46,617 nucleotides of DNA, taken from the IMG/VR virus record IMGVR_UViG_3300020179_000054, positions 1 through 46,617 of that record; one strand, given 5' to 3'. Below the pieces are notes generated by a model. That model searched no databases, had not been told where the DNA came from, and worked only from the letters and a program-made list of their open reading frames with translations. This document shows, one piece after another, positions 37,441 through 45,296 of the stretch. This DNA comes from a virus. A program made the translations under genes and the position numbers. Position 1 is the first letter of the stretch, and each line of letters starts with the position of its first letter.

Positions 37441-38940
37441 TTGCCAAGTTCACAAAGAGACCTAACCAATCTATTTGTTTCCGAGTCTTATTATAGATTA
37501 CTTCAAACGGATCCTGTTGATGACTCAACACTTCTTGACGGAACTGGATCTCTTGTTACTTTATTGGCTGTATCTGGAACCGTAGATGCTTACTATTTTA
37601 AGGGTGACGGTTCTCAATTAACCAATATCGGTGCGGCATCATTACCTAATGGTGTAGTATCATCATCTGTTCAAACCCTTTCACACCTTGTTGGGACAAA
37701 TGTAATATCAGGTTCTGCTCAAAGAGGAGTGCTTGGTCTTGCTACAACTGACTCACCAACATTTAGTAACTTAACTCTAACTGGTGATTTAACTGCTAGA
37801 CAGTTAATTATTTCATCATCGGTAATAAATGTAACCCAATCATTCAGTAGTGGTTCAAATATATTCGGAAATGATATATTGGACACACATCAATTTACCG
37901 GTTCGGTATTTATATCAGGATCCGTATATGGAACATTTGTTGGTGACGGTAGTGGATTGACAAATCTTGTTGCTGCTGGCACAATATCATCTTCACAACA
38001 AATACAAAACTTTGGATTTATTACTTCAAGTGTATGGAATGAAATTCTAAATAAACCAAGTGGAATTGTATCAAGTTCAGTTCAAGTATTGAGTGGAACT
38101 GGAATAGTATCATCTTCTACACAAAGAAGTTCTATTGGATTGGGAACAAATGATAATGTTGTATTTGGAAATATATCTGGTAGTAATTTAACAATAGATG
38201 GTAATGCATTTATTGATGGAACTCTTACTGCTAGAACTTATGTGGTATCGTCATCAATCGTTGATATACAATCAATTAAGGCATCCGGTTCAACTGCATT
38301 CGGTGACACAATAGATGATACTCACCAATTTACTGGTTCATTATTTTTAAGTGGTTCACTTACATCACAAGGAACAATTACTGCTCCACTTTTTAGTGGT
38401 GTATTTTCTGGTGTAATTTCATCTTCACAACAAATTCAAGATTTAGGATTTGTTACTGATGGTGAATTGGGTGGTAGCGTTTATTGGGATAATATACTCA
38501 ATAAACCAAGTGGTATAGTATCATCTTCTACACAAACACTTTCACATTTATTTGGAACAAACATTATTTCTGGATCAGGTCAAAGGGGTGTATTAGGTTT
38601 GGCAGAAAGTGATTCACCTAGATTTTCAACATTATATGCAACAAATGCAAATTTTGACGGAAACCTTTTAGTAGGCGGAACAATAACTGCAAGAACTTAT
38701 GTAATATCATCATCCGTAGTTAATTATCAAACACTTTTAATATCTGGATCAACAAAATTTGGTGATAGTTTAGATGATATTCACCAAATAACTGGATCTA
38801 TGAATATAACTGGTAGTCTAAACATAGATAGTATAAACGTAAATAGTAATTTTATATTACCCACAATAAGTGAACTTCCCATAATATATTCAACCGGAAG
38901 TTTAATAATTTCAGGAAGTAATCTATATTTATTCATATAA
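37441..38940 (+). CDS. modular tail fibre protein with three repeated Ser-rich modules
   Basis: A 499-residue protein with a TTG start; GAGAGAGAA lies just upstream and no in-frame ATG is near. Three related modules occur with pattern T-A-R ... SSS ... SGS ... FG(D/N) ... D(D/T)xHQ-(F/I)TGS: DLTARQLIISSSVI with DTHQFTGSVFISGS, GTLTARTYVVSSSIV with DDTHQFTGSLFLSGS, and GTITARTYVISSSVV with DDIHQITGSMNITGS. Linkers contain FVGDGSGLTNL and VVSSSVQTLSHLVGTNVISG. Such modules are common in fibres of marine T4-like phages. A fourth module of this type lies in the fibre at 45297. The C-terminus is short and hydrophobic (GSLIISGSNLYLFI). It is probably an extended fibre shaft. Confidence 0.72.
   Translation: MPSSQRDLTNLFVSESYYRLLQTDPVDDSTLLDGTGSLVTLLAVSGTVDAYYFKGDGSQLTNIGAASLPNGVVSSSVQTLSHLVGTNVISGSAQRGVLGLATTDSPTFSNLTLTGDLTARQLIISSSVINVTQSFSSGSNIFGNDILDTHQFTGSVFISGSVYGTFVGDGSGLTNLVAAGTISSSQQIQNFGFITSSVWNEILNKPSGIVSSSVQVLSGTGIVSSSTQRSSIGLGTNDNVVFGNISGSNLTIDGNAFIDGTLTARTYVVSSSIVDIQSIKASGSTAFGDTIDDTHQFTGSLFLSGSLTSQGTITAPLFSGVFSGVISSSQQIQDLGFVTDGELGGSVYWDNILNKPSGIVSSSTQTLSHLFGTNIISGSGQRGVLGLAESDSPRFSTLYATNANFDGNLLVGGTITARTYVISSSVVNYQTLLISGSTKFGDSLDDIHQITGSMNITGSLNIDSINVNSNFILPTISELPIIYSTGSLIISGSNLYLFI
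38924..38934 (+). promoter_or_regulatory. candidate late promoter, TATATTTATTC
   Basis: It lies within the last codons of the preceding fibre gene, 41 bases before the ATG at 38965. No TTTG is found 19-21 bases upstream. The motif and distance match those before 37441 and 45297. GGAG precedes the ATG. Confidence 0.35.
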
Positions 38941-38964
38941 ACAATATAATTTTTGGAGAATTAA

Positions 38965-40188
38965 ATGGCAACGTGGAAAAAAATCATAGTATCGGGTAGT
39001 GTAGCCGAATTAGCAGCGGTTAGCGCTTCGGTTGGTGTGTTAGTCGGTACTAATCAACAAATTCAACCAACACACGCAAATACCCGATTGACTGGTTCTT
39101 TCACGGGTTCATTCACAGGCGATGGTACTGGTTTAACAGGTGTTACTGCAACTGCAACATTTCCTTCAACTGCAAAAACAACACTTGCAGGTTCAGACAA
39201 ATTTTTTGTAAATGATGATGCCGGTGATGCAACAAGTGGTAATAAGAAAATTACATTATCAAATTTATTAACTGATATTGCGGGTGATGGTTTATCCGCA
39301 GTTGGTGGTGAAACACTAAATGTTAATTTTCCAAGTGGAACAGTTAGTGGTTCATCATTTAGTTCACCATCACAAGGCACGGTTCGTGCAACAATTAACG
39401 GTGTAAATACAGATGTTGATACCGGTCTACAAACAGGAGACAGTCCAACATTTGTTGATGTAACTTTAACAGGCGATATTACTGTTGGTGGCAATGATAT
39501 TAAGATGAATGGTGGCACAACTGCCCTCACATTTAGTGGAACAGGTGATGTAGAAGTTGCTGGTGATTTGAAAGTAACCGGTAATGATATTAAGATGAAT
39601 GGTGGCACAACTGCCCTCACATTTAGTGGAACAGGTGATGTAGAAGTTGCTGGTGATTTGAAAGTAACCGGTAATGATATTAAGATGAATGGTGGCACAA
39701 CTGCCCTCACATTTAGTGGAACAGGTGATGTAGAAGTTGCTGGTGATTTGAAAGTAACCGGTAATGATATTAAATCAAGTGGTGGAACAACTGCAATTAC
39801 TCTTAATGGTGCTAATGTTACTGTTGCAGGTGATTTAACTGTTAATGGAACAACAACAACACTGGATACAACAAATCTTTTAGTTGAAGACCAATTCGCA
39901 TTATTTGCTTCTGGTTCTGACGGAAATACTGATGGTGGTATAATTGTTCAACAAGGTTCAACAACCGGCTATGCTTTGGGAGTTGATGCCAGTGCAGACC
40001 GATGGGCACTTCAAAACAATTTGGCACCAAGTGGTGTTTCTAGTATTACACCTGATGCATTTATGGGTGTGATACAACAATGGACAACTGGTAATCAACC
40101 TCCAGCTCCACAATACGGCGGTGCAACTGCATACGGAACAATCGGTGTTGAAATTGACACCAAAGAGGTGTACATTTGGGTAGGATAA
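38965..40188 (+). CDS. tail fibre protein with perfect 30-residue tandem repeats
   Basis: A 407-residue protein. Its N-terminus MATWKKIIVSGSVAELAAVS is closely similar to that of the fibre at 45297 (MPNWKKIVVSGSQAHLSSVT), suggesting a shared virion-attachment peptide. Residues 30-55 hold TGSFTGSFTGDGTGLTGVT. Residues about 65-130 contain FFVNDDAGDATSGNKKITLS, a segment I know from marine phage fibres. Three identical 30-residue repeats (NDIKMNGGTTALTFSGTGDV and the ten residues after) follow at about 177-266. The C-terminus (LLVEDQFALFASGSDGNTDG, then VEIDTKEVYIWVG) is a common fibre end. A GGAG ribosome site is present. It is probably a fibre shaft with beta-helical repeats. Confidence 0.75.
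   Translation: MATWKKIIVSGSVAELAAVSASVGVLVGTNQQIQPTHANTRLTGSFTGSFTGDGTGLTGVTATATFPSTAKTTLAGSDKFFVNDDAGDATSGNKKITLSNLLTDIAGDGLSAVGGETLNVNFPSGTVSGSSFSSPSQGTVRATINGVNTDVDTGLQTGDSPTFVDVTLTGDITVGGNDIKMNGGTTALTFSGTGDVEVAGDLKVTGNDIKMNGGTTALTFSGTGDVEVAGDLKVTGNDIKMNGGTTALTFSGTGDVEVAGDLKVTGNDIKSSGGTTAITLNGANVTVAGDLTVNGTTTTLDTTNLLVEDQFALFASGSDGNTDGGIIVQQGSTTGYALGVDASADRWALQNNLAPSGVSSITPDAFMGVIQQWTTGNQPPAPQYGGATAYGTIGVEIDTKEVYIWVG
39493..39773 (+). repeat. perfect 90-bp tandem repeat, three copies plus 11 bp
   Basis: Units 39493-39582, 39583-39672 and 39673-39762 appear identical base for base, followed by the first 11 bases of a fourth. The preceding junction differs by one base (GGC versus GGT). The length of 90 bp keeps the frame, so unit number can change without disrupting the gene. 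Confidence 0.95.
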
Positions 40189-40194
40189 TTTTGC

Positions 40195-40225
40195 TTTGAT
40201 ATATTATTAAAAATTGTTATATTTG
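40195..40225 (+). promoter_or_regulatory. Bacteroidota-type promoter before the glycosylation block
   Basis: TTTG at 40195-40198, a 19-base spacer and TATATTTG at 40218-40225 form an exact match to the Bacteroidota consensus. It is the best such site in the window. It sits just after the fibre stop and drives the 40252 gene and probably both glycosyltransferase genes. Confidence 0.7.
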
Positions 40226-40251
40226 TTATGAAAAAAATTATAGGTTATATT

Positions 40252-40428
40252 ATGGCTTTGATTAAAAAAGAAAATAACGAAAATAGTCCGATACCTCCAA
40301 TTCCTCCTTTTTCAAAGGGGGAGTTGGAGTTTTTATTAAAATTGATTTCGGAATGCACATTTCAAGGGAAAGAAGTGCAAGTTGTATATGACCTTGTATA
40401 CAAACTTCAGCAGTTATATGTAAAATAA
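40252..40428 (+). CDS. small conserved phage protein containing a terminator-like hairpin
   Basis: A 58-residue protein. An upstream ATG at 40228 is only three bases past the -7 element and would precede the transcript start, so I choose 40252. The C-terminal two thirds, FSKGELEFLLKLISECTFQG then VQVVYDLVYKLQQLYVK, is a two-helix family that I recognise as common in marine T4-like phages; its role is unknown. The N-terminal part is a basic, Pro-rich stretch (NSPIPPIPPFSKGE) coded by a strong DNA inverted repeat. It is followed 15 bases later by the first glycosyltransferase gene. Confidence 0.68.
   Translation: MALIKKENNENSPIPPIPPFSKGELEFLLKLISECTFQGKEVQVVYDLVYKLQQLYVK
40295..40334 (+). terminator. 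strong hairpin with T-run inside the 40252 gene
   Basis: Bases 40295-40310 can pair with 40314-40329: a 16-bp stem with two G-U pairs, a three-base loop (TTC), and then TTTTT at 40330-40334. This is the classical form of an intrinsic terminator, with C/T-rich and G-rich arms (CTCCTTT / AAAGGGGGAG), and is unlike the surrounding sequence. It lies within codons of a short gene and upstream of both glycosyltransferases, so it could attenuate them. Confidence 0.55.
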
Positions 40429-40442
40429 TAAACAGGTGTTTT

Positions 40443-43148
40443 GTGAAAAAAGTTTTGTTTGTGGTGCCACATCTTTCCACAGGTGGTTTGCCGCAATATA
40501 CTCTATCTCTTATTAAAAAAATAAAAGATAAAGTTGATGTATATTGTATTGAATACTCAATGTTATCTCCTACGTTTATTGTTCAAAGAAATCAAATAAT
40601 AGAATTATTGGGTGATAAATTTTATTGTTTAGAAGAAAATAAACAATACTTGAATGATTTAATTCATAAAATAAATCCAGATATTATACATCTTCAAGAA
40701 ATGCCAGAATTTTTTATGGCAAACGAAGTTGCTGATATTTTATATTCAGTTGATAGAACATATAAAATAGTTGAAACGTCACATGACTCATCTTTTAATT
40801 CTTCAAGTAAAAGATTTTTTCCAGATTATTTTGCACTAATATCGGAATATCAAAGAAAAGAGTTTTCAAAATTAAATATACCTATAACTCTTGTTGAATA
40901 CGATATTGAGTACAAAAATCGTGCAAACAGAGAAGAAATCCTAAAAAAATTAGGATTAGATCCAAACATAAAACATATTCTTAATGTTGGTCTTTTTACT
41001 CCAAGAAAAAATCAAGCGGAAATATTTGAATATGCTAAAAAAATGATAGACCAACCTGTTCAATTTCATTTTTTAGGAAATCAGGCAGATAACTTTTATA
41101 GTTATTGGGAACCTCTGTTGAGAGATAAACCCAACAACGTAAAGATTTGGGGTGAAAGGAATGATGTTGATATTTTTTATTCTTGTATGGATTTATTTTT
41201 ATTTACATCAAGAGGAACAGACAATGATAAAGAAACCAGTCCGCTTGTAATCAGAGAAGCAATTGGACATCAAATACCATCTTTAATATACAATTTGCCG
41301 GTTTATTTGGGAATGTATGACAAATATGATAACATAACATATTTGGATTTCAAAAATCTTGAAAAAAATATAAATTTGATAAAAGAAAAATTGAATTTAT
41401 TGGATGAAAAAAATTATTTACATCCATTTGAAACATTATACGGTCCTGTTGATTTGAGTTCAATAGATTACCCAAACACTATGTATGAGGCGATGGTATA
41501 TCATGGTGAAGCAGCTGCTATGTGGTGGGGTGCATTCATTCACAAGGAACTTGACCGTAGTGATGTTAAAATAGAACATGGTGATATTTTTGTTGATTTA
41601 GGTGCAAACATAGGTGTATCTTCATATTATGCACTAAAACACGGTGCAAAAAAAGTTTATTGTTTTGAACCAGACCAAAAAGTTTTATCATTACTTGAAA
41701 AAAATATAAAAAGAGATAAGGAAACATTTAATTATGCTATTTCAAATGAAAGAAGTGAACTAGAACTATACCATTGGCCATATAATGATATACATAAAGG
41801 ACCGAAATATACCGTTAAATGTATAAAATTAGAAGATGTTTTTGATTTAGTAAAAGAGCCCGTAATTGACTATTTGAAAATAGATATTGAAGGATTTGAA
41901 GAAAACATTTTTGATGATATTTCACAAGATACTATACATCGTGTTAAAAAAATGTTTATAGAGTATCATAATGGTGAAAATACACAATCTTTTGTTGAAA
42001 AGATACAAAAGTTGGGATTTAGTGTTAGAGTAGAATATGGTAATGGTCAAAACTACATATATTGTTACAATAAAAATTTTAAGATTATGGATGAAAAGAG
42101 TGTTGCAATTACAATATCAACTTATTCAAAAAGTCAATTTATTAAAGAAAAAACAATAGAGTGTGTAAATGCTATAAAAAAATACACGGAATATCCTGTA
42201 ATATGCACCGATCATAATTCTGCAGAAAAATCAATAATAGATTGCGTAGACTATTATTTTTACGATGCAAATAATGTTTTAACAACTCATACATTTTACG
42301 ATACATGGTGGATGGAAACTTATGATGCTAAAATTTTGGTAAAATTAAGACCAAGTAAAAATAATGGTTATCATGGTTCTGCAGTTCATCAAAATATTTT
42401 TGCCGGTATTTCATTGGCAAATATGTTAAAATATGATTATGTTGTTTTTATGAATTTTGATGTAATACTTGACGATATTGACTCGAAACGTTTGATAGAA
42501 TGTGTTAATAGGTTAAAAAATAGTGATAAAAGTGCTTTCTTTTTGATGACAAATGAAATGGAAGGTAATTGTTTAAAAACAGTATTTTTTATTACAAAAC
42601 CAAAATTTTATTTGGATAAAATGGAAAATATCACAAATGTGCAAGAATATGAAAATTTGGTAATAAAACATCAATCCGAGTCAAATGGTTTAGAAAATCT
42701 ATATTACAATATTCTTAAAAATAACTTGGATGAAATTATTATTGAAAATATGTCTGAATTGGATTTTTTCAATTCATCCTATACAAAAAATACAGAAAAG
42801 AAAAGTTTTACAAGTAGTCAAACTGAATATTCTGCTATTTTACCTATTGAAAATTCAAAGGATGACAATAATGTTGTTTTATTTTACAAATCACAAAATG
42901 ATTTAGCATTCGACTATAAATGGGAAGTTTATTCACAGAACAATCTAATAGTGGAACATTTTATACCCGCATTTAAAAAAGAAATCAATAGTAATGAAGT
43001 ATTTACTGATACTAAATTTTTCAAATGTGAAATTGATAAACAATATGATATATTTTTAAAAATTGTTAATGATGATAGCGTGGTAAAGAAATTTACAGAT
43101 ATTACCATAGAACAGATTAAAGAACAAGGAACATTTCAATTTAAATAA
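40443..43148 (+). CDS. three-domain glycosyltransferase: GT4, FkbM methyltransferase, GT-A-like
   Basis: A 901-residue protein with GTG start and AGG nearby. Residues 1-330 are a GT4/GT-B glycosyltransferase: VVPHLSTGGLPQYTLSL at the N-terminus, NVGLFTPRKN (G183-N190) and the E-x7-E motif ETSPLVIRE (264-272). Residues about 345-550 are an FkbM-type SAM-dependent methyltransferase: IFVDLGANIGVSSYYA (Asp385), VYCFEPDQ, and YLKIDIEGFEENIF (481-486). Residues about 556-770 resemble a GT-A-like fold with VAITISTYSK and FMNFDVILDD (Asp673, Asp677). The last 120 residues are unassigned and beta-rich. FkbM enzymes O-methylate sugars, so the protein may add a sugar and cap it. Nine bases separate it from the next transferase. 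Likely acceptors are the nearby Ser/Thr-rich fibres, though LPS modification is an alternative. Confidence 0.82.
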   Translation: MKKVLFVVPHLSTGGLPQYTLSLIKKIKDKVDVYCIEYSMLSPTFIVQRNQIIELLGDKFYCLEENKQYLNDLIHKINPDIIHLQEMPEFFMANEVADILYSVDRTYKIVETSHDSSFNSSSKRFFPDYFALISEYQRKEFSKLNIPITLVEYDIEYKNRANREEILKKLGLDPNIKHILNVGLFTPRKNQAEIFEYAKKMIDQPVQFHFLGNQADNFYSYWEPLLRDKPNNVKIWGERNDVDIFYSCMDLFLFTSRGTDNDKETSPLVIREAIGHQIPSLIYNLPVYLGMYDKYDNITYLDFKNLEKNINLIKEKLNLLDEKNYLHPFETLYGPVDLSSIDYPNTMYEAMVYHGEAAAMWWGAFIHKELDRSDVKIEHGDIFVDLGANIGVSSYYALKHGAKKVYCFEPDQKVLSLLEKNIKRDKETFNYAISNERSELELYHWPYNDIHKGPKYTVKCIKLEDVFDLVKEPVIDYLKIDIEGFEENIFDDISQDTIHRVKKMFIEYHNGENTQSFVEKIQKLGFSVRVEYGNGQNYIYCYNKNFKIMDEKSVAITISTYSKSQFIKEKTIECVNAIKKYTEYPVICTDHNSAEKSIIDCVDYYFYDANNVLTTHTFYDTWWMETYDAKILVKLRPSKNNGYHGSAVHQNIFAGISLANMLKYDYVVFMNFDVILDDIDSKRLIECVNRLKNSDKSAFFLMTNEMEGNCLKTVFFITKPKFYLDKMENITNVQEYENLVIKHQSESNGLENLYYNILKNNLDEIIIENMSELDFFNSSYTKNTEKKSFTSSQTEYSAILPIENSKDDNNVVLFYKSQNDLAFDYKWEVYSQNNLIVEHFIPAFKKEINSNEVFTDTKFFKCEIDKQYDIFLKIVNDDSVVKKFTDITIEQIKEQGTFQFK

Positions 43149-43156
43149 AAGGTAAT

Positions 43157-45250
43157 TTGATGAAAATTGCACAAATACATTTAGGTCTACTTCCGATTCC
43201 ACCAAACGGATGGGGTGCTGTTGAAAAAATAATTTGGGAATATAAACTTGAATTAGAACAACTTGGACATCAAGTAGATATACCATATATCAATGAAATA
43301 AAAAAAGGTGAGTATGATATAGTTCATGTTCATACCTGGAACCAAGCACTTGAATTATATCAAATGGGAATACCTTACATATACACCTGCCATGACCACC
43401 ATGTATTTCTTGCTGGAAAAGACACACAATTATACAAGGATAATTTATTGGCAATGAAATGTTCTGAATTATCAATAGTTCCTGCAAAGTATCTAATAGA
43501 ATATTTTGATGGTATTCCAATTTATCTTGAACATGGAGTTAGATTAGAGAATTATATTATCGGCAAAAAAAATAAGAACATAAAACTTTTATGCGTTGGT
43601 AACAACGGTTTAATACATGATACTAATTTTGACAGAAAAGGATTTAGTTATGCAATTCAGTCTGCTAATAATTTGGAATTAGATATTACGATAGTTGGAC
43701 CAACAAAATCAAATAAAAATTATTTTGATAATAACAAGAATTTAATTACCGATAATGTAAATATACTTTATGATTTGAGTGATACTGAATTAAGTTCAGT
43801 TTATGAAACGCATGATATTTTAGTCCACGCAACATCTATTGAAGCGGGACATCCACCACTAACGATATTAGAGGCAGCAGCAGCTGGATTACCTATAATT
43901 ACTACTGATTGTTCTGGCGATTTACATACATCGAAAGTTAAGAGGGAAGTTAAAAATGTTGTTACTGGTATACAAAATGTGATAAATAATTACGAAGAAG
44001 AACAACAAAAAACAATAGATAGTGTTAATAACTTTCATTGGAAAAATGTTGTAGAAAAACTTAATATTATTTATCACGAAACAATTTCAAGAACAATGAA
44101 AAGTTCGGTATTACACATATATGATAAAGTTAGAAAAAACATAAATAATAATAACATCGAAATAAACTTTATAGATGGTGCCAGTGTAACTATTAATGGA
44201 CAACAACCGATTAATTATGATGTTAAATTTATAGACAATGATACCAATTTTGTATTGTATCAAACTACAATACAAAATAATAGTTGGGCAAAACCAAATA
44301 GAAAATGGTTTACAAATTGGAAAGTAATTGTAACCGAACAAGATGGTAAAACCATTGAACATATTATTGATTTAAAAAATAAAAATGTTTTGATAGAATT
44401 TGACTCAAAATCAATTGGTGATACTATTGCATGGATACCGTATATTCAAAAATTTAAAGATAAACATAATTGTAAATTATATGTTTTTACTTTTCATAAT
44501 GAATTATTTAAAGAAAAATATCCAGAAATTGAATTTGTAAATGATACAAATTCCATAAAAAATTTATACGCATCATATAAAATTGGTTGGTATTTTGAAC
44601 TTGATACCGGATATAATCTTAACATGAATAAAAACGAAACTCATAAAATTCCATTACAACAAACTATTACTGATACTATTGGTTTAGAATATGAAGAAAT
44701 TAAACCAAAAATAAAAACATTACCAAAACACAACACGGATAAACCTTATATTTGTATTGCAACAAACTCTACTGCTCAGGCAAAGTATTGGAACAATCCA
44801 ACTGGTTGGCAAGAGTTAGTTGATTATGTAAAATCAAAAGAATATGATGTTTATTTATTATCCAAAGAGGAAGACGGATACATGGGAAACAAACAACCCG
44901 ATGGTGTTATTAAAATAAAAGATAAGACACTTGAAGAAATAGGATCTATATTACAGAGTGCTAAATGTTTTGTTGGTATTGGCAGTGGACTTTCTTGGTA
45001 TTCTTGGGCACTTAACGTTCCAACCATTTTGGTAAGTGGATTTTCTGAACCATTAAATGAAATGAAATCTGATGTAATTCGTATAATAAACGAAGATGTT
45101 TGTCATGGTTGTTTTGCTAAACATCTTTTTGATAGAGGAGATTGGAATTGGTGTCCTGAACATAAAGGAACTGAAAGACAATTTGAGTGCACTAAAACAA
45201 TAACATTTGATATGATAAAACCTCACATAGAAAAGTTATTAAAAGCATAA
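43157..45250 (+). CDS. bifunctional glycosyltransferase: GT4 fused to TibC-type O-heptosyltransferase
   Basis: A 697-residue protein. Residues 1-320 are a GT4 domain (QIHLGLLPIPPNGWGAVEKI, CVGNNG, EAGHPPLTILEAAAAGLPII with Glu229 and Glu239). Residues about 336-697 match the autotransporter strand-loop-strand O-heptosyltransferase group (TibC/BAHT, GT9): INFIDGASVTI, LIEFDSKSIGDTIAWIPYI (Asp416-Asp422), TAQAKYWNNPTGWQEL (542-553), KEEDGYMGN, FVGIGSGLSWYSWAL, and FSEPLNEM. The family's iron-binding cysteines are present: CHGC (649, 652), WCPEH (666) and FEC (678). TibC-type enzymes transfer heptose to Ser of surface beta-repeat proteins. The next gene encodes a Ser/Thr-rich collagen-like fibre, the obvious candidate substrate. 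The donor sugar cannot be told from sequence alone. Confidence 0.88.
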   Translation: MMKIAQIHLGLLPIPPNGWGAVEKIIWEYKLELEQLGHQVDIPYINEIKKGEYDIVHVHTWNQALELYQMGIPYIYTCHDHHVFLAGKDTQLYKDNLLAMKCSELSIVPAKYLIEYFDGIPIYLEHGVRLENYIIGKKNKNIKLLCVGNNGLIHDTNFDRKGFSYAIQSANNLELDITIVGPTKSNKNYFDNNKNLITDNVNILYDLSDTELSSVYETHDILVHATSIEAGHPPLTILEAAAAGLPIITTDCSGDLHTSKVKREVKNVVTGIQNVINNYEEEQQKTIDSVNNFHWKNVVEKLNIIYHETISRTMKSSVLHIYDKVRKNINNNNIEINFIDGASVTINGQQPINYDVKFIDNDTNFVLYQTTIQNNSWAKPNRKWFTNWKVIVTEQDGKTIEHIIDLKNKNVLIEFDSKSIGDTIAWIPYIQKFKDKHNCKLYVFTFHNELFKEKYPEIEFVNDTNSIKNLYASYKIGWYFELDTGYNLNMNKNETHKIPLQQTITDTIGLEYEEIKPKIKTLPKHNTDKPYICIATNSTAQAKYWNNPTGWQELVDYVKSKEYDVYLLSKEEDGYMGNKQPDGVIKIKDKTLEEIGSILQSAKCFVGIGSGLSWYSWALNVPTILVSGFSEPLNEMKSDVIRIINEDVCHGCFAKHLFDRGDWNWCPEHKGTERQFECTKTITFDMIKPHIEKLLKA

Positions 45251-45255
45251 AATCA

Positions 45256-45266
45256 CATATTTATAC
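45256..45266 (+). promoter_or_regulatory. candidate late promoter, CATATTTATAC
   Basis: It starts six bases after the stop of the glycosyltransferase and 41 bases before the TTG start at 45297. No -33 TTG element is present. It is almost identical to the site at 37388 before another fibre gene, which supports a shared late-promoter motif. Confidence 0.4.
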
Positions 45267-45296
45267 AAGTATTCATATAAATCGTGGAGTTACCGA

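Noticed and set aside
39493-39773. 90-bp repeats considered as an origin or iteron array
   Set aside because: They are entirely coding, in frame with a 30-residue repeat, and placed in the middle of a fibre gene.
40228-40251. ATG 40228 as start of the small gene before the glycosyltransferases
   Set aside because: It lies only three bases after the -7 element, before the expected transcript start. ATG 40252 is preferred.
40443-45250. Glycosyltransferases as prophage-type LPS seroconversion genes
   Set aside because: Seroconversion cassettes usually include membrane flippase and membrane transferase genes. No membrane segments are evident here and the neighbours are fibres. It remains an alternative but is less favoured.
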